Made by a program: the position numbers and the translations under genes. From contig NZ_QRCU01000072.1 of assembly GCF_003369445.1 (NCBI RefSeq), positions 1 through 53,508 of the forward strand: a stretch of 53,508 nucleotides of DNA, written 5' to 3'. Below the pieces are notes generated by a model, which was not told the origin of the DNA, did no database searches, and saw nothing but the letters and a program-made list of their open reading frames with translations. This DNA is from Arthrobacter silvisoli (GTDB taxonomy: Bacteria > Actinomycetota > Actinomycetes > Actinomycetales > Micrococcaceae). Below are positions 24,188-32,100 of this stretch, piece by piece (positions within the stretch are counted from its first letter, which is position 1; each line of letters starts with the position of its first letter).

Positions 24188-27100
24188 CTACTGAGCGGTA
24201 GCAGGCTTCACCAGCATGCTCCCGGCAGCAAGTTCCAGGCGGTCGTCGCCGGGGCCGATGTCGGCGGGATTGTGGGTCACCAGCACCACCGTGTGGTCCT
24301 GCAGGCCGGCCCGCAGTTCGGCCATCATCACTGCGGCGGTGCCGGCATCGAGGTGGGCGGTGGGCTCGTCGAGCAGCAGCACGTCCGCGCCGCTGAGGAG
24401 GGTTCGTGCCATGGCCAGGCGCTGGCGTTCGCCACCGCTCAGGAAAGAACCGGACGGCCCGATCCGGCTGTCGAGCCCGTCCGGCAGAGCGGCCACGAGC
24501 GCGGACAGCCCGACGGCGCCCAGGGCCTGCTGCATCTGCGTTTCGTCGGGTTTCTTACCGGCCGGCCGGGCCAGGAGCAGGTTGCCGCGGATGGTCGAGT
24601 CGAAGAGATGGGCCTCCTGCGGGCACCACGCCGCCTTGCTGCCGAGCCTTACCGTGCCCGCCGACGGCGGCAGGAAGCCGAGCAACACCGACAGCAGGGT
24701 GGACTTGCCTGACCCGGACGGCCCGGTCACGGCGAGCCAGCGGCCGGGCGCGGCGTCGGCGTCGACCCCGCTGAGCACGGGCGAACCGCCGGGCCAGCGG
24801 GCTTCCAGTCCGCGCAGTTCCAGGCCGGCACGCTTGCCCGGCAGCTCCGGAACATGCGTGAGGCCGGCGTCCGTGCCCGCCTCCAGCGCCCCCGTTGCCG
24901 CAATGCGCCGCAACACGGCGGCCAGCGCCGGCGCCTGGCGCACTGCGGCGACCACGGCACCGAAAGGCTCCGGCAGTGCCAGCAGCATCAAGACAATCAC
25001 AGCCAGCACGGCGACCCCGGCGCTTCCGGCCTGCAGCTGCCCGGCGCCGGCCAGTCCGGCGGCGAGGGCGCCCAGGGTGCATGCGAGCACCACGGTTCCC
25101 TGCCCGAGCCCTTCGGCCCAGGCAGCACGGCGGGCAGCGCCGGTGGCGGCGCGGTCCTGTGCTGAGAGGGAGGCCAGCACGGTTCCGGCCACCCCGTTGG
25201 CGGCCAGTTCGGCGCGGGCATCCAGCGCCGCGGCGACGTCGCGCAGCACCAAGGAGCGCAACTGCTGTTCGGCGCGGGCCGCGTTGCGGTCGGCAAGGAG
25301 TGCCGCGAGCGGGGCGAGCAGCAGGGCCGCCGTTGTAGCCACGACGACGGCGGGCAGGGCCGCGGGGAGCAGGATCGCCGTCGCGATGATTGCCGCGGCT
25401 GCAACGGCCAGCGCTGACAGCGGCGGAAGGACGACGCGCGGGATGAGGTCTCGGAGGGTGTCGACGTCGTCCACCACTGTCCCGAGGACGTTGCCGCCCC
25501 GCAGGAGCCGCCGCAGGGACAGCGCCCGTGAGCTGAGTGAGGCCCAGAGCGCGCCGCGCAGCCGGGTCATGGCGTCGAAAACCAGGTCGTGGACGACGAG
25601 GCGTTCACTGTAGCGCAGCACGGCCCGGCCGATGCCGAAGAACCTGACCCCGACAATCGCGCCCAGGAGGTACAGGATAGGCGGCTGTTCGCTGGCGCGG
25701 ATGATGAGCCAGCCGGACAGGCCGGAGAGCGCCACCGCGAACAACGCCGCGAGGGCAGCCAGCAGCACGGCTCCGGTGAAGCGGAAGCCCAGCGGGGCGA
25801 GGATCCGGGCGAGCGCCTTCACAGGGCCAAAGCCGTCGGTGGCGGGCACGTCCGGCTCGCCGGGTCCGACGTCGGCCGGTGCAACGGGCTCGGGTGATGC
25901 CACCCTTGCGGGGGCTGCTGTCGCGGGACTTTCCGGCGCCCCGGCGTCCGCCCCCGAAGCCGGCATTTCCACCACGTGGTCCGCGAGGCCGCGGGTCGCC
26001 GCGTCGTGGGCCACGAGGATCACGGTTGCCTTGCCGCGCAGGCCGGTGATCGCGGCGCGCACGGCACTGGCGGTGACGGCGTCCAGGTGCGCGGTGGGTT
26101 CGTCGAGCAGGAGGACCGTCGCGCCCGCTTTGAGCCGGGCCAGGCCGCGGGCCACCGCCACGCGCCGCAGCTCGCCGGGGCTGAGTTCGGCGGGGTTCTT
26201 GTCGGCGAGGTAGTCGGCGGCCACCTGGGCCAGGCAGTCCCGGGCCGTCTCGTCGGACTCCCCGGCGTCGCTCCCTCCCAGATCGTCGTTCCCTCCCAGA
26301 TACAGTCGCACCTCAGCCAGGACGGTGTCGGCCAGCATCGCCGGGTGCTGAGGCACCCACGCCAGCTTTCCGGCGTCGGGTCCGCTGAAGGTGCCCCGCA
26401 CCGAGGTGCCGCTCCCGGCGGCGGCCGCGCCGTCCCGGACCGTCCCGGCCAGCACGCCGAGAACGGTGCTCTTGCCGCTGCCGCTGGGACCCGAGAGCGC
26501 GGTGATACGCCCGGCGGGTGCCTCGAGGTCGAGCGGCCCGACGGCATCGTGCCGGCGGCCGCCATAGCGGACAGTGAGGCCGCGGACTGTGAGCCCCTGG
26601 ACAGCGGACCCATACGCGGTCCCTGCGGTTTCAGAACCGAAGCGGCGTCCCGCAGGGGTTCCCAGGGCCTCGCCGGTGGTGGCGAGTGCGTCGCGGCCTT
26701 CCTCGCTCGCGTGGTGCGCGGTGCCCAGTTCGCGCAACGGCAAGTAGCAGTCCGGGGCGAGGATCAGGGCAAGCAGGCCCGCTTCGAGACCCATGTCACC
26801 GGCCACCAGCCGGACGCCGATGAACACCGCCACCACGGCCACGGAGATCGTGGCGATGAGCTCCAGGGCCAGCGCGGACAGGAACGCCGTGCGCAGCGTT
26901 CCCATGGTGCGGGTGCGGTACTCCGCGGAGAGGTCTTCGAGGGCGGCCCGCTGTTCGGTGGCCCTTCCCAGGCCGACCAGAACGGGCAAGCCCTTGGCCA
27001 GTTCCAGGATGTGGTTGGACAGGCGGCGCAGGGTCGCCTGGGCCTCGCGGACGCGGTCTTCCGTGTGCCTGCCGATCAGCACCATGAACAGCGGAACCAG

Positions 27101-27607
27101 CGGCAGGGTCAGCACGATCACCACCGCGCTCAGCCAGTCCGCGAACAGGATGCGGGCGCCCAGCAGCAACGGAATGGCGGCACAGTTGACCAGGGCGGGC
27201 AGGAACTGGGTGTAGTAGTTGTCCAGGGCATCCAAGCCGCGCGTGGCAAGGATCGCCAGGCCGCCGTCGCTGAGCGGACCGGCAGGGCTCAACGGTGTGG
27301 CCACTCCTGCTCCCCCGCCGCGAAAGGCGTGCTCCAGGAGCCGGGCCCGCAGTTCCTCCTTGACGCCGAGGGCGGCGCGGCGCGCGGCGACGGCCTGCCC
27401 CCACGTGCCCGCGGCCCGCAGTACGGCGCCGGCGGCTCCCCACATGAGCTGCTCACGCCAGTCCACGCTCCCGCCGGCGAGGCCGGCGAGGAGCGAGGCG
27501 ACGGCCTGGGCCAGCAGCACCAGGGACAGTGCCTTGAGCGCCGCGAGCAGGCCCAGCAGGTAGAGCGCGGAGCGGGTGGCCGGGCCGGAGGGCAGTGCGG
27601 GCTTCAT
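24188..27607 (-). CDS. cydDC: CydD-CydC fusion, thiol-reductant ABC exporter for cytochrome bd assembly
   Basis: This 1139-residue single chain joins two ABC half-transporters. The first half (about 1-560) has six transmembrane segments and an ATPase with GPSGSGKST near residue 373, the LSPGELRRVAVARG signature and LLLDEPTAHLD. The second half (about 600-1139) repeats this with GPSGSGKST near 965, LSGGERQRLAMART and LLLDEPTAHLD. E. coli CydD and CydC are separate proteins that export glutathione and cysteine and are needed to assemble cytochrome bd; the fused form is known in actinobacteria. It lies 3 bases after cydB. Confidence 0.95.
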   Translation of the reverse strand: MKPALPSGPATRSALYLLGLLAALKALSLVLLAQAVASLLAGLAGGSVDWREQLMWGAAGAVLRAAGTWGQAVAARRAALGVKEELRARLLEHAFRGGGAGVATPLSPAGPLSDGGLAILATRGLDALDNYYTQFLPALVNCAAIPLLLGARILFADWLSAVVIVLTLPLVPLFMVLIGRHTEDRVREAQATLRRLSNHILELAKGLPVLVGLGRATEQRAALEDLSAEYRTRTMGTLRTAFLSALALELIATISVAVVAVFIGVRLVAGDMGLEAGLLALILAPDCYLPLRELGTAHHASEEGRDALATTGEALGTPAGRRFGSETAGTAYGSAVQGLTVRGLTVRYGGRRHDAVGPLDLEAPAGRITALSGPSGSGKSTVLGVLAGTVRDGAAAAGSGTSVRGTFSGPDAGKLAWVPQHPAMLADTVLAEVRLYLGGNDDLGGSDAGESDETARDCLAQVAADYLADKNPAELSPGELRRVAVARGLARLKAGATVLLLDEPTAHLDAVTASAVRAAITGLRGKATVILVAHDAATRGLADHVVEMPASGADAGAPESPATAAPARVASPEPVAPADVGPGEPDVPATDGFGPVKALARILAPLGFRFTGAVLLAALAALFAVALSGLSGWLIIRASEQPPILYLLGAIVGVRFFGIGRAVLRYSERLVVHDLVFDAMTRLRGALWASLSSRALSLRRLLRGGNVLGTVVDDVDTLRDLIPRVVLPPLSALAVAAAAIIATAILLPAALPAVVVATTAALLLAPLAALLADRNAARAEQQLRSLVLRDVAAALDARAELAANGVAGTVLASLSAQDRAATGAARRAAWAEGLGQGTVVLACTLGALAAGLAGAGQLQAGSAGVAVLAVIVLMLLALPEPFGAVVAAVRQAPALAAVLRRIAATGALEAGTDAGLTHVPELPGKRAGLELRGLEARWPGGSPVLSGVDADAAPGRWLAVTGPSGSGKSTLLSVLLGFLPPSAGTVRLGSKAAWCPQEAHLFDSTIRGNLLLARPAGKKPDETQMQQALGAVGLSALVAALPDGLDSRIGPSGSFLSGGERQRLAMARTLLSGADVLLLDEPTAHLDAGTAAVMMAELRAGLQDHTVVLVTHNPADIGPGDDRLELAAGSMLVKPATAQ

Positions 27608-27610
27608 CCG

Positions 27611-28696
27611 TTACCGGCCGGCCTTGCCGGTACTGTCTGCACCGCTGCCGTCTGCGCCGGCGAGCGCCTTGGCGGCGATGGCCGGAAGGAAGCCGTGGGC
27701 GGCGGGGATGACGTCGACGCTGACCCGGCGGCGGAAGACCCAGTAGGTCCACGCCTGGTAGGCGATCACCAACGGCAGGCCGAAGGCGGCTACGACGCTC
27801 ATCAGCCCCAGCGTATAGTCCGACGATGATGCGTTGGCCACGGTCAGGTCGAAGGCCGGGTCCAGCGTGGACGGCAGCACCACCGGGTAGGCCGCGCCGA
27901 AGACCGAGGCCGCGGACGCGGCGATGAACAACGCCAGGGCCATGAACGGCCGGCCTTCGCGGCCCTTGGACGCCAGCCACCAGGCTGCGGCAGCGGCGCA
28001 CAAGGCGAGTACGGTGAGTGCCCAGGTCCACGGCTTGCCGGAGATGAACTGGACAGCCACGGACCAGGCGAGCATCGGCAGTGCCGCGAGGGGAACCCAG
28101 CGCACGAAAGTGCCGCGTGCGCGGTGCCGCACCTCGCCGTCGCTCTTCAGTGCAAGGAAGGCGAGCGCGTGCACCAAGGCGAAGGCGACGACGGCGAGTC
28201 CGCCGAGCACGGCATAGCCGTTGAACCAGGCGAAAGGGCCGCCGTCGCGGTCGCCGTTGGCGTCCAGGGGCAGTCCGGTGGTGGTCAGGGCCAACGCCGC
28301 GCCGACGCCGAAGGCGGCGAAGAAGGACCCCAGGGCGATGGCCCAGTCCCAGCCGGTCCGCCAGCGCCCGGAGTCCACCTTGCCGCGGTATTCGAAGGCT
28401 ACGGCGCGGAAGATCAGGGCAACCAGGACCAGCAGCAGGGGCAGGTACAAGGCCGAGAACAGGGACGCATACCAGAGCGGGAAGGCCGCGAAGGTGGCGC
28501 CGCCGGCGGTGAGCAGCCAGACTTCGTTGCCGTCCCAGACCGGCCCGATGGTGTTGAGCAGAACCCGGCGTTCGGCGTCGTTGCGGGCGAACAGCTTCAT
28601 GAGCATGCCGACGCCGAGGTCGAAGCCCTCCAGGAAGAGGTAGCCGGTCCACAGGACGGCGATCGCGATGAACCAGATGGTGGGCAACAGTTCCAT
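27611..28696 (-). CDS. cydB: Cytochrome bd ubiquinol/menaquinol oxidase subunit II
   Basis: This 361-residue membrane protein has about eight or nine helices. It opens with MELLPTIWFIAIAVLWTGYLFLEGFDLGVGML, the conserved CydB N-terminus with the buried Asp, and contains WDGNEVWLLTAGGATFAAFP. CydB pairs with CydA to make the proton-motive, high-oxygen-affinity quinol oxidase. I chose ATG 28696 because it begins the family's N-terminus; an upstream in-frame ATG at 28750 would overlap cydA. The gap to cydA is 22 bases. Confidence 0.96.
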   Translation of the reverse strand: MELLPTIWFIAIAVLWTGYLFLEGFDLGVGMLMKLFARNDAERRVLLNTIGPVWDGNEVWLLTAGGATFAAFPLWYASLFSALYLPLLLVLVALIFRAVAFEYRGKVDSGRWRTGWDWAIALGSFFAAFGVGAALALTTTGLPLDANGDRDGGPFAWFNGYAVLGGLAVVAFALVHALAFLALKSDGEVRHRARGTFVRWVPLAALPMLAWSVAVQFISGKPWTWALTVLALCAAAAAWWLASKGREGRPFMALALFIAASAASVFGAAYPVVLPSTLDPAFDLTVANASSSDYTLGLMSVVAAFGLPLVIAYQAWTYWVFRRRVSVDVIPAAHGFLPAIAAKALAGADGSGADSTGKAGR

Positions 28697-28718
28697 GTCC
28701 GTAAGTCCTCTGCAGTTC

Positions 28719-30329
28719 CTAGTAGGCGAAGGCCAGCACGTCGTCGGCACCCGCGGATGGCGGGGTGCCGCCGTCGCCCTTCGTGTCCTTGTCCTTTGCG
28801 CCCGCGCCGTCAGTGGCGGCGTGCGCGAGTTCCGGCATTGCGGAGGCCACGCCGCCGCGCACGTACTTGACCAGCAGCCGCACCTCGACCACCAGCAGCA
28901 CGGCGTAGATCGCAGTCAGCACCACCAGGGACGCCATGATTTCGCCCGCACTGACGCCTGGCGATACGGCGGCGGCGGTGAACATGAACACCTGGTCGAT
29001 GCCGTTCATATCCGGGTTCGGAGCCACGACGAAGGGCTGGCGGCCCATCTCGGTGAAGATCCAGCCGGCGGCGTTGGCCCCGAAGGGCGCGAGGATGCCG
29101 AACACGGCCAGGCGCATCAACCAGCGGGCCTGCGGCACGGCGCCCCTGCGGGTGACCCAGAGCGCCAGCAGCGCGGCGAAGGCGGCGAGCCCGCCGAAGC
29201 CGATCATCATCCGGAAGCCCCAATAAGTCACCTCCATAACGGGCACGTACTGGATTTCCTTGCCGGCGCGGTCACCGTAGAGCGGGTTGTCCGGCAGGTG
29301 GGTGCCATATTTCTCCTGGTATTCGGGAATGAGGCTGTTCACGCCCTTGACCTCGGTGGTGAAGTCCCCCTTGGCCAGGAAGGACAGAATGCCCGGAACC
29401 TCGATCACGGCCACCACGTCGTCGCAGCTCCTGCCGCCGATGTTGCCGACGCTGAGCACGGAGAAACCGGTGCCGTCGTGGCAGGCGGCTTCGGCTGCGG
29501 CCATCTTCATGGGCTGCTGCTCGAACATGAGCTTGCCCTGCAGGTCGCCGGTGATGGCGGTGCCGGCGAAGGAGATCATCGCGACGACGGCGCCGATCCG
29601 CAGCGAACGGATCCATACGTTGTAGTCGGCCTTGTCCCGGCCGGGGATGGCGGCGCTGCCGGGAACCAGCCGGCCGTCCTTGCCCACGGTGTCGATGCCG
29701 TCGTGCCGGCGGCGCCACAGGTGGTACCAGGCGATGCCCAGCAGGAAGGCTCCGGCCACGCCAAGGGCGCCGAAGAGCGTGTGCGGGACGGCCACGAGGG
29801 CGGTGTTGTTGGTGAAGACGGCCCAGGCATCGGTCATCACGGGCCGGCCGTCGATCATCTCCACGCCCACCGGGTGCTGCATCCAGGAGTTGGCCACGAT
29901 GATGAAATAGGCGGAGAAGAGCGAGCCGATGACGGCGATCCACAGGCAGGCAAGGTGCACGCCGCGCTTGAGCTGCTTCCAGCCGAAGATCCAGAGGCCC
30001 AGGAAGGTGGACTCCACGAAGAACGCCAGCAACGCTTCCAAGGCCAGCGGGGCGCCGAAGACGTCACCCACGAAGCGGCTGTATTCGCTCCAGGCCATGC
30101 CGAACTGGAATTCCTGGACGATGCCGGTGGCCACACCCATGATGAAGTTGATCAGGAAGAGCTTGCCCCAGAACTTGGTCATCCGCAGGTATTCGGGCTT
30201 GCCCGTGCGGTACCAGAGGGTCTGGATGATGGCGACGACGAGCCCGAGGCCGATCGTCAGGGGAACCATCATGAAGTGGTAGACGGTGGTGATCCCGAAT
30301 TGCCAACGTGCGATTTCCAAGGCGTCCAT
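28719..30329 (-). CDS. cydA: Cytochrome bd oxidase subunit I
   Basis: This 536-residue haem-bearing subunit oxidises the quinol and reduces oxygen to water. His18, in ITTVYHFMMVPLTIGL, is the expected haem b595 ligand, and GRQPFVVAPN near residue 430 is the conserved GRQP motif. The stretch between is compatible with the short Q-loop class usual in actinobacteria. A hydrophilic Asp/Gly/Lys-rich tail of about 40 residues ends the chain. AAAGGA precedes the ATG. It heads the operon cydA-cydB-cydDC-GNAT and has two operator-like dyads 41-85 bases upstream. Confidence 0.97.
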   Translation of the reverse strand: MDALEIARWQFGITTVYHFMMVPLTIGLGLVVAIIQTLWYRTGKPEYLRMTKFWGKLFLINFIMGVATGIVQEFQFGMAWSEYSRFVGDVFGAPLALEALLAFFVESTFLGLWIFGWKQLKRGVHLACLWIAVIGSLFSAYFIIVANSWMQHPVGVEMIDGRPVMTDAWAVFTNNTALVAVPHTLFGALGVAGAFLLGIAWYHLWRRRHDGIDTVGKDGRLVPGSAAIPGRDKADYNVWIRSLRIGAVVAMISFAGTAITGDLQGKLMFEQQPMKMAAAEAACHDGTGFSVLSVGNIGGRSCDDVVAVIEVPGILSFLAKGDFTTEVKGVNSLIPEYQEKYGTHLPDNPLYGDRAGKEIQYVPVMEVTYWGFRMMIGFGGLAAFAALLALWVTRRGAVPQARWLMRLAVFGILAPFGANAAGWIFTEMGRQPFVVAPNPDMNGIDQVFMFTAAAVSPGVSAGEIMASLVVLTAIYAVLLVVEVRLLVKYVRGGVASAMPELAHAATDGAGAKDKDTKGDGGTPPSAGADDVLAFAY

Positions 30330-30369
30330 GGCTGTCCTTTGTCCGGCTGCCCGCAGTGCGGCCTACTTC

Positions 30370-30386
30370 TTCTACATTTCGTAGAA
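30370..30386. promoter_or_regulatory. Operator-like dyad 1 (cydA side): TTCTAC-N5-GTAGAA
   Basis: TTCTACATTTCGTAGAA is a perfect 6-bp-arm inverted repeat with a 5-base spacer, centred 49 bases upstream of the cydA ATG. Its centre is 25 bp from that of dyad 2. Given the adjacent BlaI-family gene, it is a candidate repressor site. Confidence 0.8.
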
Positions 30387-30391
30387 AACCA

Positions 30392-30414
30392 TTGTTCTAC
30401 ACAGTGTAGAACAA
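30392..30414. promoter_or_regulatory. Operator-like dyad 2, extended (10-bp arms)
   Basis: The arms are TTGTTCTACA and TGTAGAACAA with a 3-base centre CAG. The core again is TTCTAC-N5-GTAGAA and also contains the TACA/TGTA halves known from BlaI/MecI sites. On the minus strand the element contains TACACT, a TAnnnT hexamer that could be the cydA -10. A degenerate half-site (TGCAGAACAA, 30420-30429) follows. Confidence 0.82.
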
Positions 30415-30496
30415 ATCTGTGCAGAACAAATCAGCGTCCCCTGCTCACACTTTTCCAGCGGCACCGGAGCCCCGCAAGGGTTCGCCACGCCGCATG

Positions 30497-30513
30497 TTCT
30501 ACTTCACGTAGAA
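30497..30513. promoter_or_regulatory. Operator-like dyad 3 (blaI side): TTCTAC-N5-GTAGAA
   Basis: TTCTACTTCACGTAGAA has the same perfect arms and spacer length as dyads 1 and 2. It overlaps TAGAAT (30509-30514), a good -10 for the rightward blaI transcript, so bound repressor would block its own promoter. Confidence 0.8.
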
Positions 30514-30612
30514 TCGCGGAGCGAAAAGCGCTAGATTTGATACTGGAATGTTGGATCATCGCACCCCGCAAGGCCGGAACGGCTGTTGGGTGCGGAAAGC
30601 AGGGATGTATCG

Positions 30613-30999
30613 ATGGCAAGTCTTGGCGAACTCGAACGGGCAGTCATGGACCTGCTCTGGGCAGGCCAGGAGGCGGCAACCGCCAACACATTGCGTGACC
30701 TGCTGGCCCGCGATTCGGAGGCCGAAGGCGGAAGCGCCGGCCACCAGGGCAAGGACCTGGCAGTCACCACCGTCCTGACCGTCCTGTCCCGCCTGGAAAA
30801 GAAGGGCCTCGTGGAGCGCGAACGCGGCACCCGCCCGCACCGCTACCAGGCCGTCTCCAGCAGGGAAGACCACACTGCCGAGCTCATGCACGAGGTGCTG
30901 GGGTCCGCCCCGGACCGCGAAGCCGTGCTTGCCCGTTTCATCGGTTCAGTCACCGAAAGTGAAGCCGCCACGCTGCGCAAACTGCTCGGCGAACACTAG
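30613..30999 (+). CDS. blaI: BlaI/MecI/CopY-family transcriptional repressor
   Basis: This 128-residue protein has an N-terminal winged helix (residues about 5-85). It begins LGELERAVMDLLW and carries the recognition-helix/wing sequence TVLTVLSRLEKKGLVERERG. A short dimerisation tail follows. Such repressors bind dyads of TACA/TGTA type and are inactivated when a partner M56 protease is triggered. The insertion SEAEGGSAGHQGKD lengthens the loop before the recognition helix. It is divergent from cydA and 5 bases before the M56 gene. No beta-lactamase is in the window. Confidence 0.92.
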   Translation: MASLGELERAVMDLLWAGQEAATANTLRDLLARDSEAEGGSAGHQGKDLAVTTVLTVLSRLEKKGLVERERGTRPHRYQAVSSREDHTAELMHEVLGSAPDREAVLARFIGSVTESEAATLRKLLGEH

Positions 31000-31004
31000 C
31001 CCCC

Positions 31005-31994
31005 ATGTTCTGGACCTCATACTTTCTGGCGGTCCTTGCTCTCGTACTGGCCTGGCCGGTACCCGTCCTCCTGTCCCGTGCCGCCTGGCCGGCCCGGGCA
31101 CCCTTCACCGCGATGGTCCTCTGGCAGGCCATCGCCCTGGCCGGTGGCCTATCGATGATCGGCGCCATGCTGGTCTATGGCCTCGAACCGATCGGCGACA
31201 ACCTGATCGCGGGGCTGCGCGCCTTGGCCGGCATGGTCCTGAACAACGAGCCCACCACGGCCCTGGGCTTCTGGCACCTGTTCGCCCTCTCGGCCGCGGC
31301 CCTGCTCAGCGCCCACCTCGTCTTCACCCTGCTGCTGACCTACGTCAAGATCGAACGCCAGCGCAGGCGGCACCGCGAACTGCTGGCCCTCCTGGCCTCA
31401 CCCTCCGACGACGGGCCCGGCACCGTGGTCATCAACCACGACTCGCCCGTCGCCTACTGCCTTCCCGGCGGCGCGCGCTCCGTGACGGTGCTGTCGGACG
31501 GACTCATGGCACGCCTCGAGCCGGCCGAACTGCGCGCCGTGCTGATCCACGAAAACGCCCATCTGAGCCAGCGCCATGATCTCCTGCTCTGGGCCTTCGC
31601 CGCCTGGCGCCAGGCACTTCCCTGGTTTCCCACCACCCGTTACGCCCAGCTCGCGGTGAACTCACTCATCGAAATGCTGGCCGACGACGTTGCACTGCGC
31701 AGCGAGAGCAAGGCGACACTGATCAAGGCCATCGCCCTCGTAGCCGGCGGCGCGGGTCCCGCGGCCGCACGGCCCACGGCGGCTACCCTTGGCGAAACCG
31801 GCAGCTTCAGCACGGGGGGCTTCAGTACGACGGGCGGGGCCGATTCACCGCGGACGACGGCGTCCCGCGTCAGCCGCCTCCTCTCACCCGAGCCGCCGCT
31901 CAAGCCTGCCTACCGCACCCTGGTGCTGGCGGCGTCGGCCCTGCTGCTGGCGGCCCCGACGGCGGTGCTCATCGTGCCGGGCCTGCTCGGCTGA
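31005..31994 (+). CDS. M56-family membrane metallopeptidase (BlaR1-like, no sensor domain)
   Basis: This 329-residue membrane protein has three N-terminal hydrophobic segments (about residues 3-25, 32-60, 84-112), a cytosolic gluzincin-type zinc motif HENAH (182-186) and a final transmembrane segment (about 303-327). In BlaR1/MecR1 this topology ends in an extracellular penicillin-binding sensor; here the chain stops right after the last helix, so any signal must be sensed in the membrane or by a partner. Pairing with the BlaI gene implies that it antagonises that repressor. Confidence 0.9.
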   Translation: MFWTSYFLAVLALVLAWPVPVLLSRAAWPARAPFTAMVLWQAIALAGGLSMIGAMLVYGLEPIGDNLIAGLRALAGMVLNNEPTTALGFWHLFALSAAALLSAHLVFTLLLTYVKIERQRRRHRELLALLASPSDDGPGTVVINHDSPVAYCLPGGARSVTVLSDGLMARLEPAELRAVLIHENAHLSQRHDLLLWAFAAWRQALPWFPTTRYAQLAVNSLIEMLADDVALRSESKATLIKAIALVAGGAGPAAARPTAATLGETGSFSTGGFSTTGGADSPRTTASRVSRLLSPEPPLKPAYRTLVLAASALLLAAPTAVLIVPGLLG

Positions 31995-32004
31995 TTCCCG
32001 CCCG

Positions 32005-32100
32005 CCGGACATGTCCACCCGGCGGATCAGGCAGTGGACATCATCCGGCGATGTCCACTCCGTGCTCACGGGACCGGACATGTCCGCCCGGAAATCAGGC
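32005..32100. repeat. GGACATGTCC repeat cluster between the M56 and parE genes
   Basis: Two direct repeats of about 27 bp (32005-32032 and 32074-32100) each start with CCGGACATGTCC and end with ATCAGGC, differing at about 3-4 positions. Between them lies an inverted repeat GTGGACATC-N7-GATGTCCAC (32034-32058). The second copy runs through the parE stop codon. The cluster fills the gap between two convergent genes. It may work as a terminator through the inner hairpin, but the paired 10-bp palindromes look more like protein-binding sites. Confidence 0.8.

Noticed and set aside
30613..31994. A beta-lactam resistance module (blaI-blaR1)
   Set aside because: The M56 protein has no penicillin-binding sensor and no beta-lactamase or PBP gene is nearby; the operators face the cytochrome bd operon instead.
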